Source of the DNA: Vreelandella andesensis
GTDB taxonomy: Bacteria; Pseudomonadota; Gammaproteobacteria; Pseudomonadales; Halomonadaceae
Length of the DNA: 64,000 nucleotides
Direction of reading: 5' to 3'
Assembly: GCF_003989795.1 (NCBI RefSeq)
Contig: NZ_RZHG01000022.1
Span: 1 to 64,000 of the forward strand
Shown here one piece after another: positions 16,130 to 25,001 of the stretch (positions within the stretch are counted from its first letter, which is position 1; every line of letters begins with the position of its first letter). The position numbers were made by a program, and so were the translations under genes. The notes under the pieces are model-generated. The model was not told the origin of the DNA. It saw only the letters and a program-made list of their open reading frames with translations, and ran no database searches.

Positions 16130-17065
16130 ATGCAACGTCATCCGTTGATTATTGCCGTTTCACTGGGTCTTTTTGCTGGTGCTGCTTCGACCACTGCATT
16201 CGCAGAGGCAACGCCTCTAGAGCAGCAGCTAAAGGATCTGGAATCGTTTCAAGTGATTGCTCATCGCGGTGCCAGCGGACATGCGCCGGAAAGCACCATG
16301 GCCGCCTATGAATTGGCTCATGAGTGGGGTGTTGATTACTTGGAACTGGACGTTCAGCTCACCTCTGACGGTGAGTTAGTAGTGTTCCATGATGATGCTA
16401 TCGACCGCACAAGTGATGGTGACGGCAGCATTAATGATCACACATTAGAACAATTGAAGGCGCTGGATACCGGCACGTGGTTCAATGAAACTAATGCCGA
16501 TAAAGCAAATGTAGCCTTTGAAGGAGCACAAATACTCACATTGAAAGAGCTATTTGAGCGCTTCGGCCATGATGCCCGTTACTACATTGAAACCAAGTCG
16601 CCTCAGTTAAACCCGGGTTTAGAGGAAGCCTTAGTTGAGGCACTTGAAGACTACGAAATGATCGAAAATGGCCGCGTGCTAGTACAATCATTTGAACAGG
16701 ATAGCTTACTCAAAGTCCGTGAGCTGAATGAACATATTCCTCTCATCCAGTTGGTGTGGTACTCGCCCAATGAGGAAGATAACGGCCGATTAGTGGAGTG
16801 GACCGGTATTACACCGGCACCAACAGAAATCACTGACGAAGACTTTCAGGCAATCGCAGCCTACGCGGAAGGCATCGGCACTAACGTGACATATAACGGC
16901 GAAGACGTTATTGGTGCGGACTTCATTAGTCAGGCTCAGGAAAATGGTCTTCCGGTGCACATTTACACCATCAATGAAACTGATGAAATGCAGCGTTTAC
17001 GGGAGTGGGGTGTCAACGGCTTATTTACCAATTACGCTGACCGGCTTCTTGAACTCGAGGACTAA
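16130..17065 (+). CDS. glpQ: Periplasmic glycerophosphodiester phosphodiesterase
   Basis: A 311-residue GDPD-family enzyme that hydrolyses glycerophosphodiesters to glycerol-3-phosphate and an alcohol. A signal peptide ends at about residue 25 (ASTTAFAEA). Catalytic signature: VIAHRGASGHAPESTMAAYELA (His and Arg), LELDVQLTSDGELVVFHDD (Glu, Asp, second His). The C-terminal MQRLREWGVNGLFTNYADRLL is typical. It is a monocistronic gene with its own terminator and GGAG ahead of the start. In the periplasm it would salvage phosphate and glycerol from phospholipid head groups. Confidence 0.93.
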   Translation: MQRHPLIIAVSLGLFAGAASTTAFAEATPLEQQLKDLESFQVIAHRGASGHAPESTMAAYELAHEWGVDYLELDVQLTSDGELVVFHDDAIDRTSDGDGSINDHTLEQLKALDTGTWFNETNADKANVAFEGAQILTLKELFERFGHDARYYIETKSPQLNPGLEEALVEALEDYEMIENGRVLVQSFEQDSLLKVRELNEHIPLIQLVWYSPNEEDNGRLVEWTGITPAPTEITDEDFQAIAAYAEGIGTNVTYNGEDVIGADFISQAQENGLPVHIYTINETDEMQRLREWGVNGLFTNYADRLLELED

Positions 17066-17087
17066 CCCCGTTTGGTTCATCGCTTTT

Positions 17088-17115
17088 ACGCCCGGCTTTA
17101 AGCCGGGCGTTTTAG
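17088..17115 (+). terminator. Terminator after glpQ
   Basis: ACGCCCGGCTT and AAGCCGGGCGT form a near-continuous 11-bp GC-rich hairpin directly followed by TTTTAG, 22 bases after the glpQ stop. Confidence 0.9.
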
Positions 17116-17550
17116 TTAATCAGGGCAAATCTGTGTAACGCTTCACAATCTCGATAGCCATTAGCGTTAGCTTCGCTTTTGAGAAGTAGAACGATTGAGC
17201 ACATGTATTTAGCGCTTTGCGTACTGCCCACTTGTGTCATGGTTATTAAATATTGCTATGCAACATTTCTAGATGAACCCTACGTTCCTCGTCGCCCGAT
17301 TCGTTGATTGAGAAGTAGGTAAGTTCAAAAAAATTGATGTAGGGTTAAGATTGTGCTGATTCAATTTGCCGATGCCGGGGTGTGGTACAAAAGATCTTAC
17401 TCGCTATCACACAGACTATGTATATAACGATATATGCATATAACAACGGTTCGCCTCTAAATACTGAAGAGGAGTAAGCGTCATCACCTCACACACCCAT
17501 ATCTCACATACCTATATCTCACACACTTATAACGTGCTAACAAGAGTGGC
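17116..17550. other. Long AT-rich intergenic region before the signalling module
   Basis: About 435 bases without a credible gene. It contains the AT-rich palindromic stretch TATATAACGATATATGCATA near 17421-17440 and, next to the following gene, a triple 15-bp repeat. It probably holds the promoter of the periplasmic-protein/barrel/GGDEF-EAL operon. No -35/-10 pair stands out. Confidence 0.5.
17489..17533. repeat. Three tandem 15-bp units upstream of the periplasmic protein gene
   Basis: TCACACACCCATATC, TCACATACCTATATC and TCACACACTTATAAC lie head to tail and end 17 bases before the ATG at 17551. The regular 15-bp period keeps the units on a rotating helical face. They could be iterated binding sites or a contingency repeat. 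Confidence 0.8.
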
Positions 17551-18072
17551 ATGGTGCGTAGACTTGGCGTTCGGCAGGCAATGGATAAGATTTTCGCGAT
17601 GCCGCTTTTTTACTTAATGCTTATCACTTTTAAACGAATCACACGGTGTTCAGTGTGGATGGCGCTGGCTTTTCTTGCCGGGCCTATTCACGCACAGTCC
17701 GGTGATCATGATGCCGCCATATTTTTGGTAGCACACCCTGCGGTCGCCACGCAGTGGCTAAACCGAGACACGACACGGGCTATTTTTGCCATGCGCCAAC
17801 GTACCTGGCCGGATGGTGACGCCGTCCAGGTGTTTGTGCTGCCAAACCGAGACCCTGTACATGCTCGCTTCACCAAAGAGCAGCTCGCCGTTTACCCACA
17901 TCAACTGCAGCTGGCATGGGATCGCATGGTGTTTTCAGGCATGGGCCAAGCGCCTAATCGCGTTGCTGATCAACTCGAAATGCGCGAGAAGATTGCCAAT
18001 ACTCCCGGCGCGCTGGGATATCTTGAAAGGGAGTACCTGGATGAAAATATCCATGTTATTTCGATGGAATGA
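17551..18072 (+). CDS. Small periplasmic PstS/phosphate-binding-like protein
   Basis: A protein of up to 173 residues (starts at 17551, 17581 or 17599 are possible) with a hydrophobic signal segment ending at about residue 50 (AGPIHAQS). The mature part, LVAHPAVATQWLNRDTTRAIFAMRQRTWPDG and MREKIANTPGALGYLERE, fits the short PstS-like domain that recurs as 'phosphate ABC transporter substrate-binding protein' next to GGDEF genes. It is too small to be a full two-lobe binding protein. It overlaps the next gene's start by 32 bases. Inferred role: periplasmic ligand sensor for the downstream GGDEF-EAL protein. Confidence 0.7.
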   Translation: MVRRLGVRQAMDKIFAMPLFYLMLITFKRITRCSVWMALAFLAGPIHAQSGDHDAAIFLVAHPAVATQWLNRDTTRAIFAMRQRTWPDGDAVQVFVLPNRDPVHARFTKEQLAVYPHQLQLAWDRMVFSGMGQAPNRVADQLEMREKIANTPGALGYLEREYLDENIHVISME

Positions 18073-19276
18073 ACAATTTTCTGTTAGCCGTATACCTATC
18101 ACATTCATGTTCACTAGCTTGTTAACGCTGCCAGCATATTCGTCCGCTTGGGCGAACGAAAACATGCTCGACACGTTGCAAGTACATGGGTTTCTAAGCC
18201 AGGCGCTTATCATTACCGACGAGAACGATTTCTTCGGCAACAGTAGTGATAATGCGGGCAGCTTGGAGTATACCGAAATCGGTGTTAACGCCTCTGTTCG
18301 CCCGCACCGCAATGTGCTGGTGGCCGCTCAGGTGCTCAGTCGACGTGCAGGCGGTGAGGCAAGTGATGCCATCCCAACGCTTGATTACGGCGTGGTGGAC
18401 TACCAGATGGTCTCTAACCAGCAACGTACGCTTGGCCTTCAGATCGGTAGATTTAAAAACCCCTTCGGTATTTATAACCAAACCCGTGACGTTGCTTTCA
18501 CGCGACCCAGCATCTTGTTGCCACAGTCGATCTATTTTGATCGAACTCGCTCACTGGGCATTGCGGGCGATGGCGCCAGCATTTATCACGAAGAAAGAAC
18601 CCAGTCAGGCGTTTTCCGTTTTCAAGCAGGCGTTGGTAACGCACGTATAGAAGACGATGTCGACCTAGCGCTTGGACTCGAGCGTTTCCCGGGTTCGTTC
18701 CAAGCGGGCTCTTCTGCGATTGGCCAAATACGCTATGAGGATGATGGTGGGCACTTTTTGATGGCACTCAGCACCGCCAGCGCGAACGCTGACTATGAAG
18801 GCTCTCGTTCCCCATTAAATAATGGCAGTTTCCAGTTTCAGCCTTGGGTATTTTCTCTGCAATACAACGACGAGTTGTGGAGTTTGACCTCTGAGTATGC
18901 ACTGAGATCAATTGAACTCGATGGCTTTAATCCCGCCGTTGATCTGAAAAAAACCGGCGAAAGTTGGTATGTGCAGTATACGCGTCGCATGAACAATGAC
19001 TGGCAGTGGTTGATTCGCTTTGACCGTTTGGTAAACGACCGCAATGACCGTTCAGGTACTCGCTACGAGCAGAGTGGCTTGGGCCCTGCCCACTCTCAAT
19101 TTGCTGATGATATTACCTTTGGCGTTCAATGGATGCCCAGACCCAATCTAATGCTGGCGGGCGAATATCATCATGTAAATGGCACTGGCTGGCTACCCTT
19201 ACACAAAGACGCAGACGCATCGGAAACTAGCCAGCACTGGAATATGCTGCTCTTCCAGCTTTCACTGCGCTTTTAG
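18041..19276 (+). CDS. Outer-membrane beta-barrel (porin-like) protein
   Basis: A 411-residue exported protein. The ATG at 18041 has AAGGGAG 8 bases ahead; the signal segment runs to about residue 38 (LLTLPAYSSAWA). The rest is strand-rich with alternating aromatic residues (GVNASVRPHRNVLVAAQVL, TLGLQIGRFKNPFGIYNQTRDVAFTRP) and ends in the C-terminal Phe of outer-membrane proteins (LLFQLSLRF). It resembles the phosphate-selective/alginate-type porin-like barrels. It is translationally coupled to the upstream periplasmic gene. Substrate unknown; it may form an envelope-spanning sensory set with its neighbours. Confidence 0.75.
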   Translation: MKISMLFRWNEQFSVSRIPITFMFTSLLTLPAYSSAWANENMLDTLQVHGFLSQALIITDENDFFGNSSDNAGSLEYTEIGVNASVRPHRNVLVAAQVLSRRAGGEASDAIPTLDYGVVDYQMVSNQQRTLGLQIGRFKNPFGIYNQTRDVAFTRPSILLPQSIYFDRTRSLGIAGDGASIYHEERTQSGVFRFQAGVGNARIEDDVDLALGLERFPGSFQAGSSAIGQIRYEDDGGHFLMALSTASANADYEGSRSPLNNGSFQFQPWVFSLQYNDELWSLTSEYALRSIELDGFNPAVDLKKTGESWYVQYTRRMNNDWQWLIRFDRLVNDRNDRSGTRYEQSGLGPAHSQFADDITFGVQWMPRPNLMLAGEYHHVNGTGWLPLHKDADASETSQHWNMLLFQLSLRF

Positions 19277-19301
19277 CATTACCTGAACGGGATACACAGA
19301 G

Positions 19302-22169
19302 ATGACCACACGTTCGTTCTCTAAACCGCGCCACCGGCTTAGTTTGACTTGGCGTGTTATCGCGCTGAGCAGTCTATTGCTGTTAGCGCTTGTGGCACTC
19401 TTTATCTGGCTAGGTCAATACCATTTAACACAGCAGTTAGAAAGTAGCCGTATAGAAAGCCATGAGCGGCAGCAGCGCGAAATTAGTTTAGCGATGCAGC
19501 GCTCATCAGATAACTTACGCCAGTTAGCAGGCTTAACCGCTGCAGCACCAGAGCTTGGAAGTGCGCTTCAAGATAATAACCAAGATGAATTGGCCGATGT
19601 GTTAAGAGCACAGTGGCCTTCTCTGCAATTAGAAGCTGGGGTTGATGAAGTCTTTGTTTTTAATACTCAAGGAGTGAGAGTTGGCTATTCAGGTACCAAC
19701 GCCCCGCTCGCTGACCTGCCTATTCAAGGTTGGATAGGCAGTGTGCTGACAACTGAGTCCCCCATTACAACGCTGCGCTGCGCAATGACATGCCAACAAT
19801 TCGCTGCGGTGCCCGTTCTTATGGAGGGCGCTAGTATCGGAATGGTAGTGTTATCGCGCTCATTAGCTGACGTTACGCGGCAAGCTAAAGAAGTCTCCAA
19901 TAGCGAAATAGCGCTGATGGTGACAGGCCGTATTGCTGGACAAACACCTGCCGAAGCCCCTCTTCTAGCAGACTGGAACGGCCATATTCTAGCGCTTACA
20001 AACCGCGATCAAACACTCTCGGTACTTCAACGCGCCTCTAAAGATGTCTTGCTGAATCAATTGGTTCATATGCCCTTCAGCCTTGACTTCATGGGCCGTT
20101 ATTTTGAATTAAGCGCAGTGTATATGGAGGAGGACGCCGACTGGCGCAGCACCGGTTATTTACTGCTTATTTCAGATATTACTCCCCAGATCGCGGCCAT
20201 TCGAACAGCCACAAATACACTACTGGTGGTGGGCCTAATGGGTTGGTTAGCCGCCGAGTTATTGTTGCTGATTATTCTATTGGGTCCGATGGCTCGATTG
20301 CGCCGAGTCGCTGGCTTATTGCCCGCCCTGGCGAATGGTGATTTTAGTCGTGTAAGGGAGAAACTACCCTACTCTTGGCGGTACTTTTCCAATGAAATTG
20401 ATAGTTTGGAAGATTCTACCCGTGAGCTTTCCAATCAGTTAGAAGCATTGGAACACAGCGTACAAGAGCATAGCGGCCAGCTGGCCGAACGCGTTGATGA
20501 GCTAGCCAAAGAGCGTGATTTTGTTAATAGCCTGCTTGACACCGCACAAGTCTTTATTGTTGTTCAAAATAGTGCGGGACGTATCCAACTGATTAATGAC
20601 TACACACTAGAAAGGTTAGGGTTAAAAGACGCCGATATTATTGGACGCCATTTCTCTGACATTTTTGATCAATATGCTCGCTTTGAATTACCAGGCAACA
20701 ACGAGGATGAAACTGATAGCGAGAGTGATGCTCATGGGCTTACTTTGCCTCACCTCGGCACTCCTAACCAGGAAGAAAAAACATTTCAAACTGTGGACAA
20801 ACGCTCTTTTACCGTCGTTTGGTATCACGCATTTTTAGCAAATAGTAATAACCACAATGCGTCCCAGATATCCGTAGGACTAGACATTACTGAGCGTAAA
20901 GCCGCTGAGGCACGCTTGATGTGGCTTGCTGAACACGACCCGCTCACCGAGCTCTATAATCGTCGCTATTTTCAAGACGCCCTACAGCGCACTATTAGTA
21001 GTCAAGCCGAAGGCGCAGTGCTGCTGCTAGATCTAAACCAATTCAAAGAAATCAACGAACTCAGTGGCCACCATGTGGGCGACTGTTTATTACGAGAAGT
21101 CGCTGACACGCTCTCTCTAAACCTCGGTCAGCGCAGCATTATTGCCCGCCTCGGTGGTGACGAGTTTGCTCTGCTGCTAGAAGATATTAGCAGCGAACAG
21201 GCCATTAACGTGGCAGAGTACATTTCTCAGCTACTGGACGGCCTTGGCTTTACAGCCGCCGGAAGAAAGCATCATGTTTCTGCCAGCATTGGTATCGCAC
21301 TGTTCCCCGTTAATGGCCAGACGCCGGCTGACCTGTTAGCCAGTGCCGATATGGCCATGTACAAAGCAAAAGAGAGTGGCAATCAGAACTGGCATCTTCT
21401 CAGGCAGGCAGAAAATGCTAAAGATGAGCTTCAAGAACGCGTCTATTGGGTAGAGCGACTGCACAAAGCACTAGAAAACGACGAATTCGAACTGTGGGCA
21501 CAGCCCATTGTACGGTTGAAAGACCGCGACATTAAGCATTACGAAGTGTTGCTACGTATGCGCAACGACGATGGCAGCTTGGTCTCTCCCGCACAATTTA
21601 TACCCGTTGCAGAGCAAAGCGGTTTAATAGTTCAAGTGGACCGTTGGGTCCTGCGCCACAGCTTAGAAGTACTGACATCGTTACAAAAAGAGGGGTTATC
21701 TCTGGCTGTGAATTTATCAGGCCAATCTTTACATGATTTAGATTTAAAACAATATCTGGCAGAGCAATTAAAAATAAGCGGTGCTGACCCCCACCATCTA
21801 ATTTTAGAGGTAACCGAAACGGCCGCTATTACGGATTTCTCAACAGCTAGCAATGTACTGCAAACTGTAAGAGACTTAGGCTGCCGAACTGCACTAGATG
21901 ACTTTGGAATTGGATTTAGTAGTTTTCACTATCTAAGCCAGCTCCCTGTAGACTATATTAAAATCGATGGCTCTTTTATTCGCAGCTTACTTATCGATAA
22001 AGATAGCCACACGCTTGTCAAAGCGTTTGCCGATATAGCAAGAGGCTTTGGTAAGCAAACTATCGCTGAGTTTGTTGATCAAGAAGCACTAATACCTGTA
22101 CTTCTTTCCTATGGCATTCAGTATGGGCAGGGTTACCACTTAGGCAAACCTGAAAAAATTCAACTTTAG
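19302..22169 (+). CDS. Membrane sensor with PAS, GGDEF and EAL domains
   Basis: A 955-residue c-di-GMP enzyme. Order: transmembrane segment (about residues 20-41), periplasmic sensor domain, second transmembrane segment (about 305-330), HAMP-like and coiled-coil linker, PAS domain (about 405-530), GGDEF domain with RLGGDEF at about 616-622, and EAL domain. In the EAL domain the signature reads EVLLR (E748), with downstream ILEVTE and LDDFGIGFSSF motifs present. Both catalytic cores look usable, so synthesis, breakdown or both are possible. It lies 26 bases after the barrel gene, in one operon. Confidence 0.92.
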   Translation: MTTRSFSKPRHRLSLTWRVIALSSLLLLALVALFIWLGQYHLTQQLESSRIESHERQQREISLAMQRSSDNLRQLAGLTAAAPELGSALQDNNQDELADVLRAQWPSLQLEAGVDEVFVFNTQGVRVGYSGTNAPLADLPIQGWIGSVLTTESPITTLRCAMTCQQFAAVPVLMEGASIGMVVLSRSLADVTRQAKEVSNSEIALMVTGRIAGQTPAEAPLLADWNGHILALTNRDQTLSVLQRASKDVLLNQLVHMPFSLDFMGRYFELSAVYMEEDADWRSTGYLLLISDITPQIAAIRTATNTLLVVGLMGWLAAELLLLIILLGPMARLRRVAGLLPALANGDFSRVREKLPYSWRYFSNEIDSLEDSTRELSNQLEALEHSVQEHSGQLAERVDELAKERDFVNSLLDTAQVFIVVQNSAGRIQLINDYTLERLGLKDADIIGRHFSDIFDQYARFELPGNNEDETDSESDAHGLTLPHLGTPNQEEKTFQTVDKRSFTVVWYHAFLANSNNHNASQISVGLDITERKAAEARLMWLAEHDPLTELYNRRYFQDALQRTISSQAEGAVLLLDLNQFKEINELSGHHVGDCLLREVADTLSLNLGQRSIIARLGGDEFALLLEDISSEQAINVAEYISQLLDGLGFTAAGRKHHVSASIGIALFPVNGQTPADLLASADMAMYKAKESGNQNWHLLRQAENAKDELQERVYWVERLHKALENDEFELWAQPIVRLKDRDIKHYEVLLRMRNDDGSLVSPAQFIPVAEQSGLIVQVDRWVLRHSLEVLTSLQKEGLSLAVNLSGQSLHDLDLKQYLAEQLKISGADPHHLILEVTETAAITDFSTASNVLQTVRDLGCRTALDDFGIGFSSFHYLSQLPVDYIKIDGSFIRSLLIDKDSHTLVKAFADIARGFGKQTIAEFVDQEALIPVLLSYGIQYGQGYHLGKPEKIQL

Positions 22170-22196
22170 TAAGCCGCACTCAAAAGGAAGCAACAG

Positions 22197-23033
22197 ATGC
22201 TAGCAGGGAAAACTATCCAAAAGAGTGAGCTTGACGCTAAAAGCAATCATAAGGGAATGATTGATAAATTTATCGACGAATATCATTTTTTTATTGCTAA
22301 CACCGATGACCAAAAGCGCCGCGCTTTTCGACTTCGGCATGATGTTTTTTTGAAAGAATTTAATTATGAGATGCATGAAGATAAGGCACAACTGTACGAG
22401 TCTGATGAGTACGATAATTATTCAGTTCATTGCCTTATAGAACACAAACGTAGCGGCATTCTTGCAGGCTGTGTTCGATTAGTTATGCCCTTAGCCGATA
22501 ACGTTAACCCAACCGATCACTTGCCTGTACAAAAAAAGGGGGAGCAGTTACTTAGCCATCCCACCTTAACGCCGTTTATGCTACCTACGCTTGAGACATG
22601 CGAAGTATCACGGTTAGCCATTTCTAAAAACTTTAGAACGCGAAAAGCCAACACCTCAGAAGAAGCAGTGGGTGGAGAAATCGTTTTATTTTCACAAGAT
22701 GAGGCAAAAACATTCTCACTCGTCGCACTAGGACTTTTTTTATGCACCTACTCTATTGTTGGCTTAACTAATCGCCGTCATGTGTTTGCCATGATGGAGC
22801 CTCGTCTGCCCCGTTTATTGGCAATATCAGGTTTTAAATTTACCAAAGTGAGTGAGCCGATTGTGTATCACGGAACTCGCCATGCTTACTACATCGACTA
22901 TCATGTGGCGAAACAGGAAATGAGCGAGCGTCTGATGCCGTTATACGAACATATCGTAAAAACATTAAAGCCTCAGATCGCTCACACATTTATTTCTAAA
23001 GAACCACTGAACAACTCGTCGATTAGCCGTTGA
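22197..23033 (+). CDS. Exosortase-associated-type N-acyl acyltransferase, acyl-homoserine-lactone-synthase-like
   Basis: A 278-residue GNAT-fold protein of the family annotated as PEP-CTERM/exosortase system-associated acyltransferase, related to LuxI-type synthases. Recognised from RRAFRLRHDVFLKEFNYE (Arg and Phe core), YESDEYDNYSVHCLIEH (acidic pair), GCVRLVMP and TCEVSRLAIS (Glu-Ser-Arg). The start has AAGGAAG ahead. No exosortase or PEP-CTERM gene is visible in the window. Base composition is clearly more AT-rich than genes to the left and right, hinting at transfer. It follows the GGDEF-EAL gene by 27 bases. Product unknown: an N-acyl amino acid or lactone is an inference from the family. 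Confidence 0.82.
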   Translation: MLAGKTIQKSELDAKSNHKGMIDKFIDEYHFFIANTDDQKRRAFRLRHDVFLKEFNYEMHEDKAQLYESDEYDNYSVHCLIEHKRSGILAGCVRLVMPLADNVNPTDHLPVQKKGEQLLSHPTLTPFMLPTLETCEVSRLAISKNFRTRKANTSEEAVGGEIVLFSQDEAKTFSLVALGLFLCTYSIVGLTNRRHVFAMMEPRLPRLLAISGFKFTKVSEPIVYHGTRHAYYIDYHVAKQEMSERLMPLYEHIVKTLKPQIAHTFISKEPLNNSSISR

Positions 23034-23401
23034 TATGCTCAGCACAACAAATTCCACGTCTCAGCAGTTTAATTTCCGACTAACGTAGGCAGCCTATTTA
23101 TTACCCTGGTAGCTGGCCTATCCGGCTGCCAGGCCAGATTCAAGACGCATTCACTTGATCAATCAGGCGCCCGAAGCTGGCGTGACGAGTGGCGCCAGGC
23201 CATCGAACGAATTCGCACCACATTGAGCCCTCTGGCACAAAGTTGGTGCGAATTTATGCATAGGTATGTTCATAACCCCTTAAAATCTCTCATGTTTAAA
23301 TATGGCACGATGCTTGCATTAAAATTTAAGTAAGTAAATAGTTACTTAACCCGCTCTCTGTAGGGCACTTTCTGAACGGGAGCAATGGCAAGGATCACAC
23401 C
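23034..23401. other. Intergenic region ahead of the TRAP operon
   Basis: 368 bases without a gene I can support. It holds an 11-bp inverted repeat AATTCGCACCA / TGGTGCGAATT (23210-23220 and 23244-23254, 23-base spacer) and the dctP operator-like palindrome. One open frame crosses it with a lipobox-like LVAGLSGC but has no start codon. Confidence 0.6.
23326..23349. promoter_or_regulatory. Perfect 8-bp inverted repeat upstream of dctP, candidate TetR operator
   Basis: TTAAGTAA and TTACTTAA flank an 8-base spacer (GTAAATAG), 53 bases before the dctP start. The arrangement is typical of a repressor operator. The operon ends with a TetR gene, so that regulator is the obvious candidate to bind it. 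Confidence 0.6.
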
Positions 23402-24412
23402 ATGAAAAAGCAACTTAAAAACATGAAGATGAAGGCTCTCGCTTATAGTTTTGCGTTGGGCGCCTTGGTACACACCGGCATGGCGAGTGCCAATATCAAT
23501 ATCAAGTTCCACCATGACTTGCCTGAAGATAGTGCACAACACTTAGCTGCTGAGCGCTTCAGGGACGCTGTGGCAGAACGCAGCGGCGGTGATATTTCAG
23601 TAAAAATTTTCCCCAATAACACCCTAGGTGATGATGTCGAAGTCACTCAGCAGTTGCAGATGGGAGCTGTGGAAGCAGCGATTATTCCGACTGCCAAGCT
23701 ATCGGGCTTCGTTCCCGCCATGCAGATTGTCGACCTGCCTTTCTTATTCCCTTCTCCTGATGCAGCCCACGCCGTTCTCGATGGGCAGGCCGGTAATGAT
23801 CTATTGGCGACCGTGGAGCAGGTGGGTCTGAAGGGGGTTACTTTCTGGGAAAGTGGTTTCAAGCAATTTACTTGTGACCAACCTGTTAACGGCCCGGAAG
23901 ATTTCGCAGGACAAAAGGTACGTGTGATGCAAAGCCCTATCATCATGGAGCAATTTAAGGCGATGGACGCCAATCCGGTACCGATTGCCTTTGGCGAAAC
24001 CTATAACGCGCTGCAACAACGAATTGTCGATTGTCAGGAAAATCCGCTGGTATCGATTACACAAATGAAATTTTATGAAGTGCAGTCCGATGTAATCATC
24101 AGCAACCACGCGTATCTAGCCTATGCATTTCTGTTTAGCCAGCGTTGGTTCGATAGCCTGAGCCCTGAAAACCAAGCGCTATTGACCGATGTTGCCCGTG
24201 AAACCACTGCATTCCAGCGTGAAGAAACCGCACGCCGTGAAACAGGTTACATTGCCACTATCGAAGCTAGTGGTACTAACGTCAGTACATTGGATGATGC
24301 CCAGCTGAACGCTTTCAGAGAGGCGACAGCGTCGGTGCACGACGCGTTTGCCAGTGAAATTGGCGCGGATCTAATGGCGGAATTCCAGCAAGCTATTGCT
24401 GATATCGAATAG
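23402..24412 (+). CDS. dctP: TRAP transporter substrate-binding protein (DctP type)
   Basis: A 336-residue periplasmic solute receptor of a sodium-driven TRAP importer. A signal peptide ends at about residue 30 (LVHTGMASA). Typical DctP patches: KFHHDLPEDSAQHLAAERFRDAV, VKIFPNNTLGDDVEVTQQLQMGAVEA, and the conserved Arg region GQKVRVMQSPI, which binds the ligand carboxylate; QQRIVDCQENPL follows. It leads a dctP-dctQ-dctM-ggt-tetR operon. The ligand is unknown; the neighbouring gamma-glutamyltransferase-like gene suggests a gamma-glutamyl or amide compound. Confidence 0.93.
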   Translation: MKKQLKNMKMKALAYSFALGALVHTGMASANINIKFHHDLPEDSAQHLAAERFRDAVAERSGGDISVKIFPNNTLGDDVEVTQQLQMGAVEAAIIPTAKLSGFVPAMQIVDLPFLFPSPDAAHAVLDGQAGNDLLATVEQVGLKGVTFWESGFKQFTCDQPVNGPEDFAGQKVRVMQSPIIMEQFKAMDANPVPIAFGETYNALQQRIVDCQENPLVSITQMKFYEVQSDVIISNHAYLAYAFLFSQRWFDSLSPENQALLTDVARETTAFQREETARRETGYIATIEASGTNVSTLDDAQLNAFREATASVHDAFASEIGADLMAEFQQAIADIE

Positions 24413-24426
24413 TAGCGCAACCCATT

Positions 24427-24458
24427 AAAGGGCTGGTCGGTTATCCCGGCAGCCCTTT
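24427..24458 (+). terminator. Attenuating hairpin between dctP and dctQ
   Basis: AAAGGGCTG and CAGCCCTTT pair across a 14-base loop and are followed by CTTCTCCTTTG. The tract is pyrimidine-rich but not a pure T-run. Such a hairpin fits partial termination, which would give more binding protein than permease. Confidence 0.65.
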
Positions 24459-24493
24459 CTTCTCCTTTGTTTTCATTGCTGGTGGAGTCCGCT

Positions 24494-24997
24494 ATGCGCA
24501 AACTTGATCGCCTAATATCGCGTGCCGAGGAGGTTTTGATTGGCCTGCTGATTTTATCTGCCTCTTTTATTCTTTTCGCTAATGTCATTGCACGCTACGT
24601 GTTCAACGATGGTTTTTCATGGGCGGAGGAACTGGTCCGTTACCAAATTGTATGGATGGTGATGCTTGGAGCTAGTGTCGCTGCGCGGCAAGGGATTCAT
24701 ATCGGCATCGATATTCTGCAAAGGTTTAGTCCTCCACGTTTGGCGAAGTGGATAGAATTGCTCGTTCATGCAGTTTCCATCGCTTTCTGCCTCTTTCTGG
24801 TGTTTTACGGTATCCAGTTAACTGAGCAAACCCACAGGTTCGGTCAGGTGAGCTCTGCTCTGCAAGCCCCCATGTGGATCGTTCAGTTGGCTATTCCAGT
24901 AGGCGCTCTATTGATGTGCATTCGCTTTACCCAGCATTTCTTGCGGACGTTGCTTGGTCGAGAGCAAGCCTCTGCCCACCTTGATCAAATCGGATAA
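24494..24997 (+). CDS. dctQ: TRAP transporter small permease (DctQ type)
   Basis: A 167-residue inner-membrane protein with four hydrophobic segments, the size and topology of DctQ subunits. It starts MRKLDRLISRAEEVLIG and contains the family-typical VFNDGFSWAEELVRYQIVWMVMLGA block with the conserved Trp-Ala-Glu-Glu. The start at 24494 gives this standard N-terminus; frame-compatible sequence upstream to 24467 lies just after the hairpin. It ends 4 bases before dctM. Confidence 0.92.
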   Translation: MRKLDRLISRAEEVLIGLLILSASFILFANVIARYVFNDGFSWAEELVRYQIVWMVMLGASVAARQGIHIGIDILQRFSPPRLAKWIELLVHAVSIAFCLFLVFYGIQLTEQTHRFGQVSSALQAPMWIVQLAIPVGALLMCIRFTQHFLRTLLGREQASAHLDQIG

Positions 24998-25001
24998 GCG
25001 C

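Noticed and set aside
23085..23335. An open frame with a lipobox-like LVAGLSGC and about 80 codons before the TRAP operon
   Set aside because: No ATG, GTG or TTG precedes the hydrophobic stretch in frame and a stop lies just upstream. Random open frames of this length are plausible.
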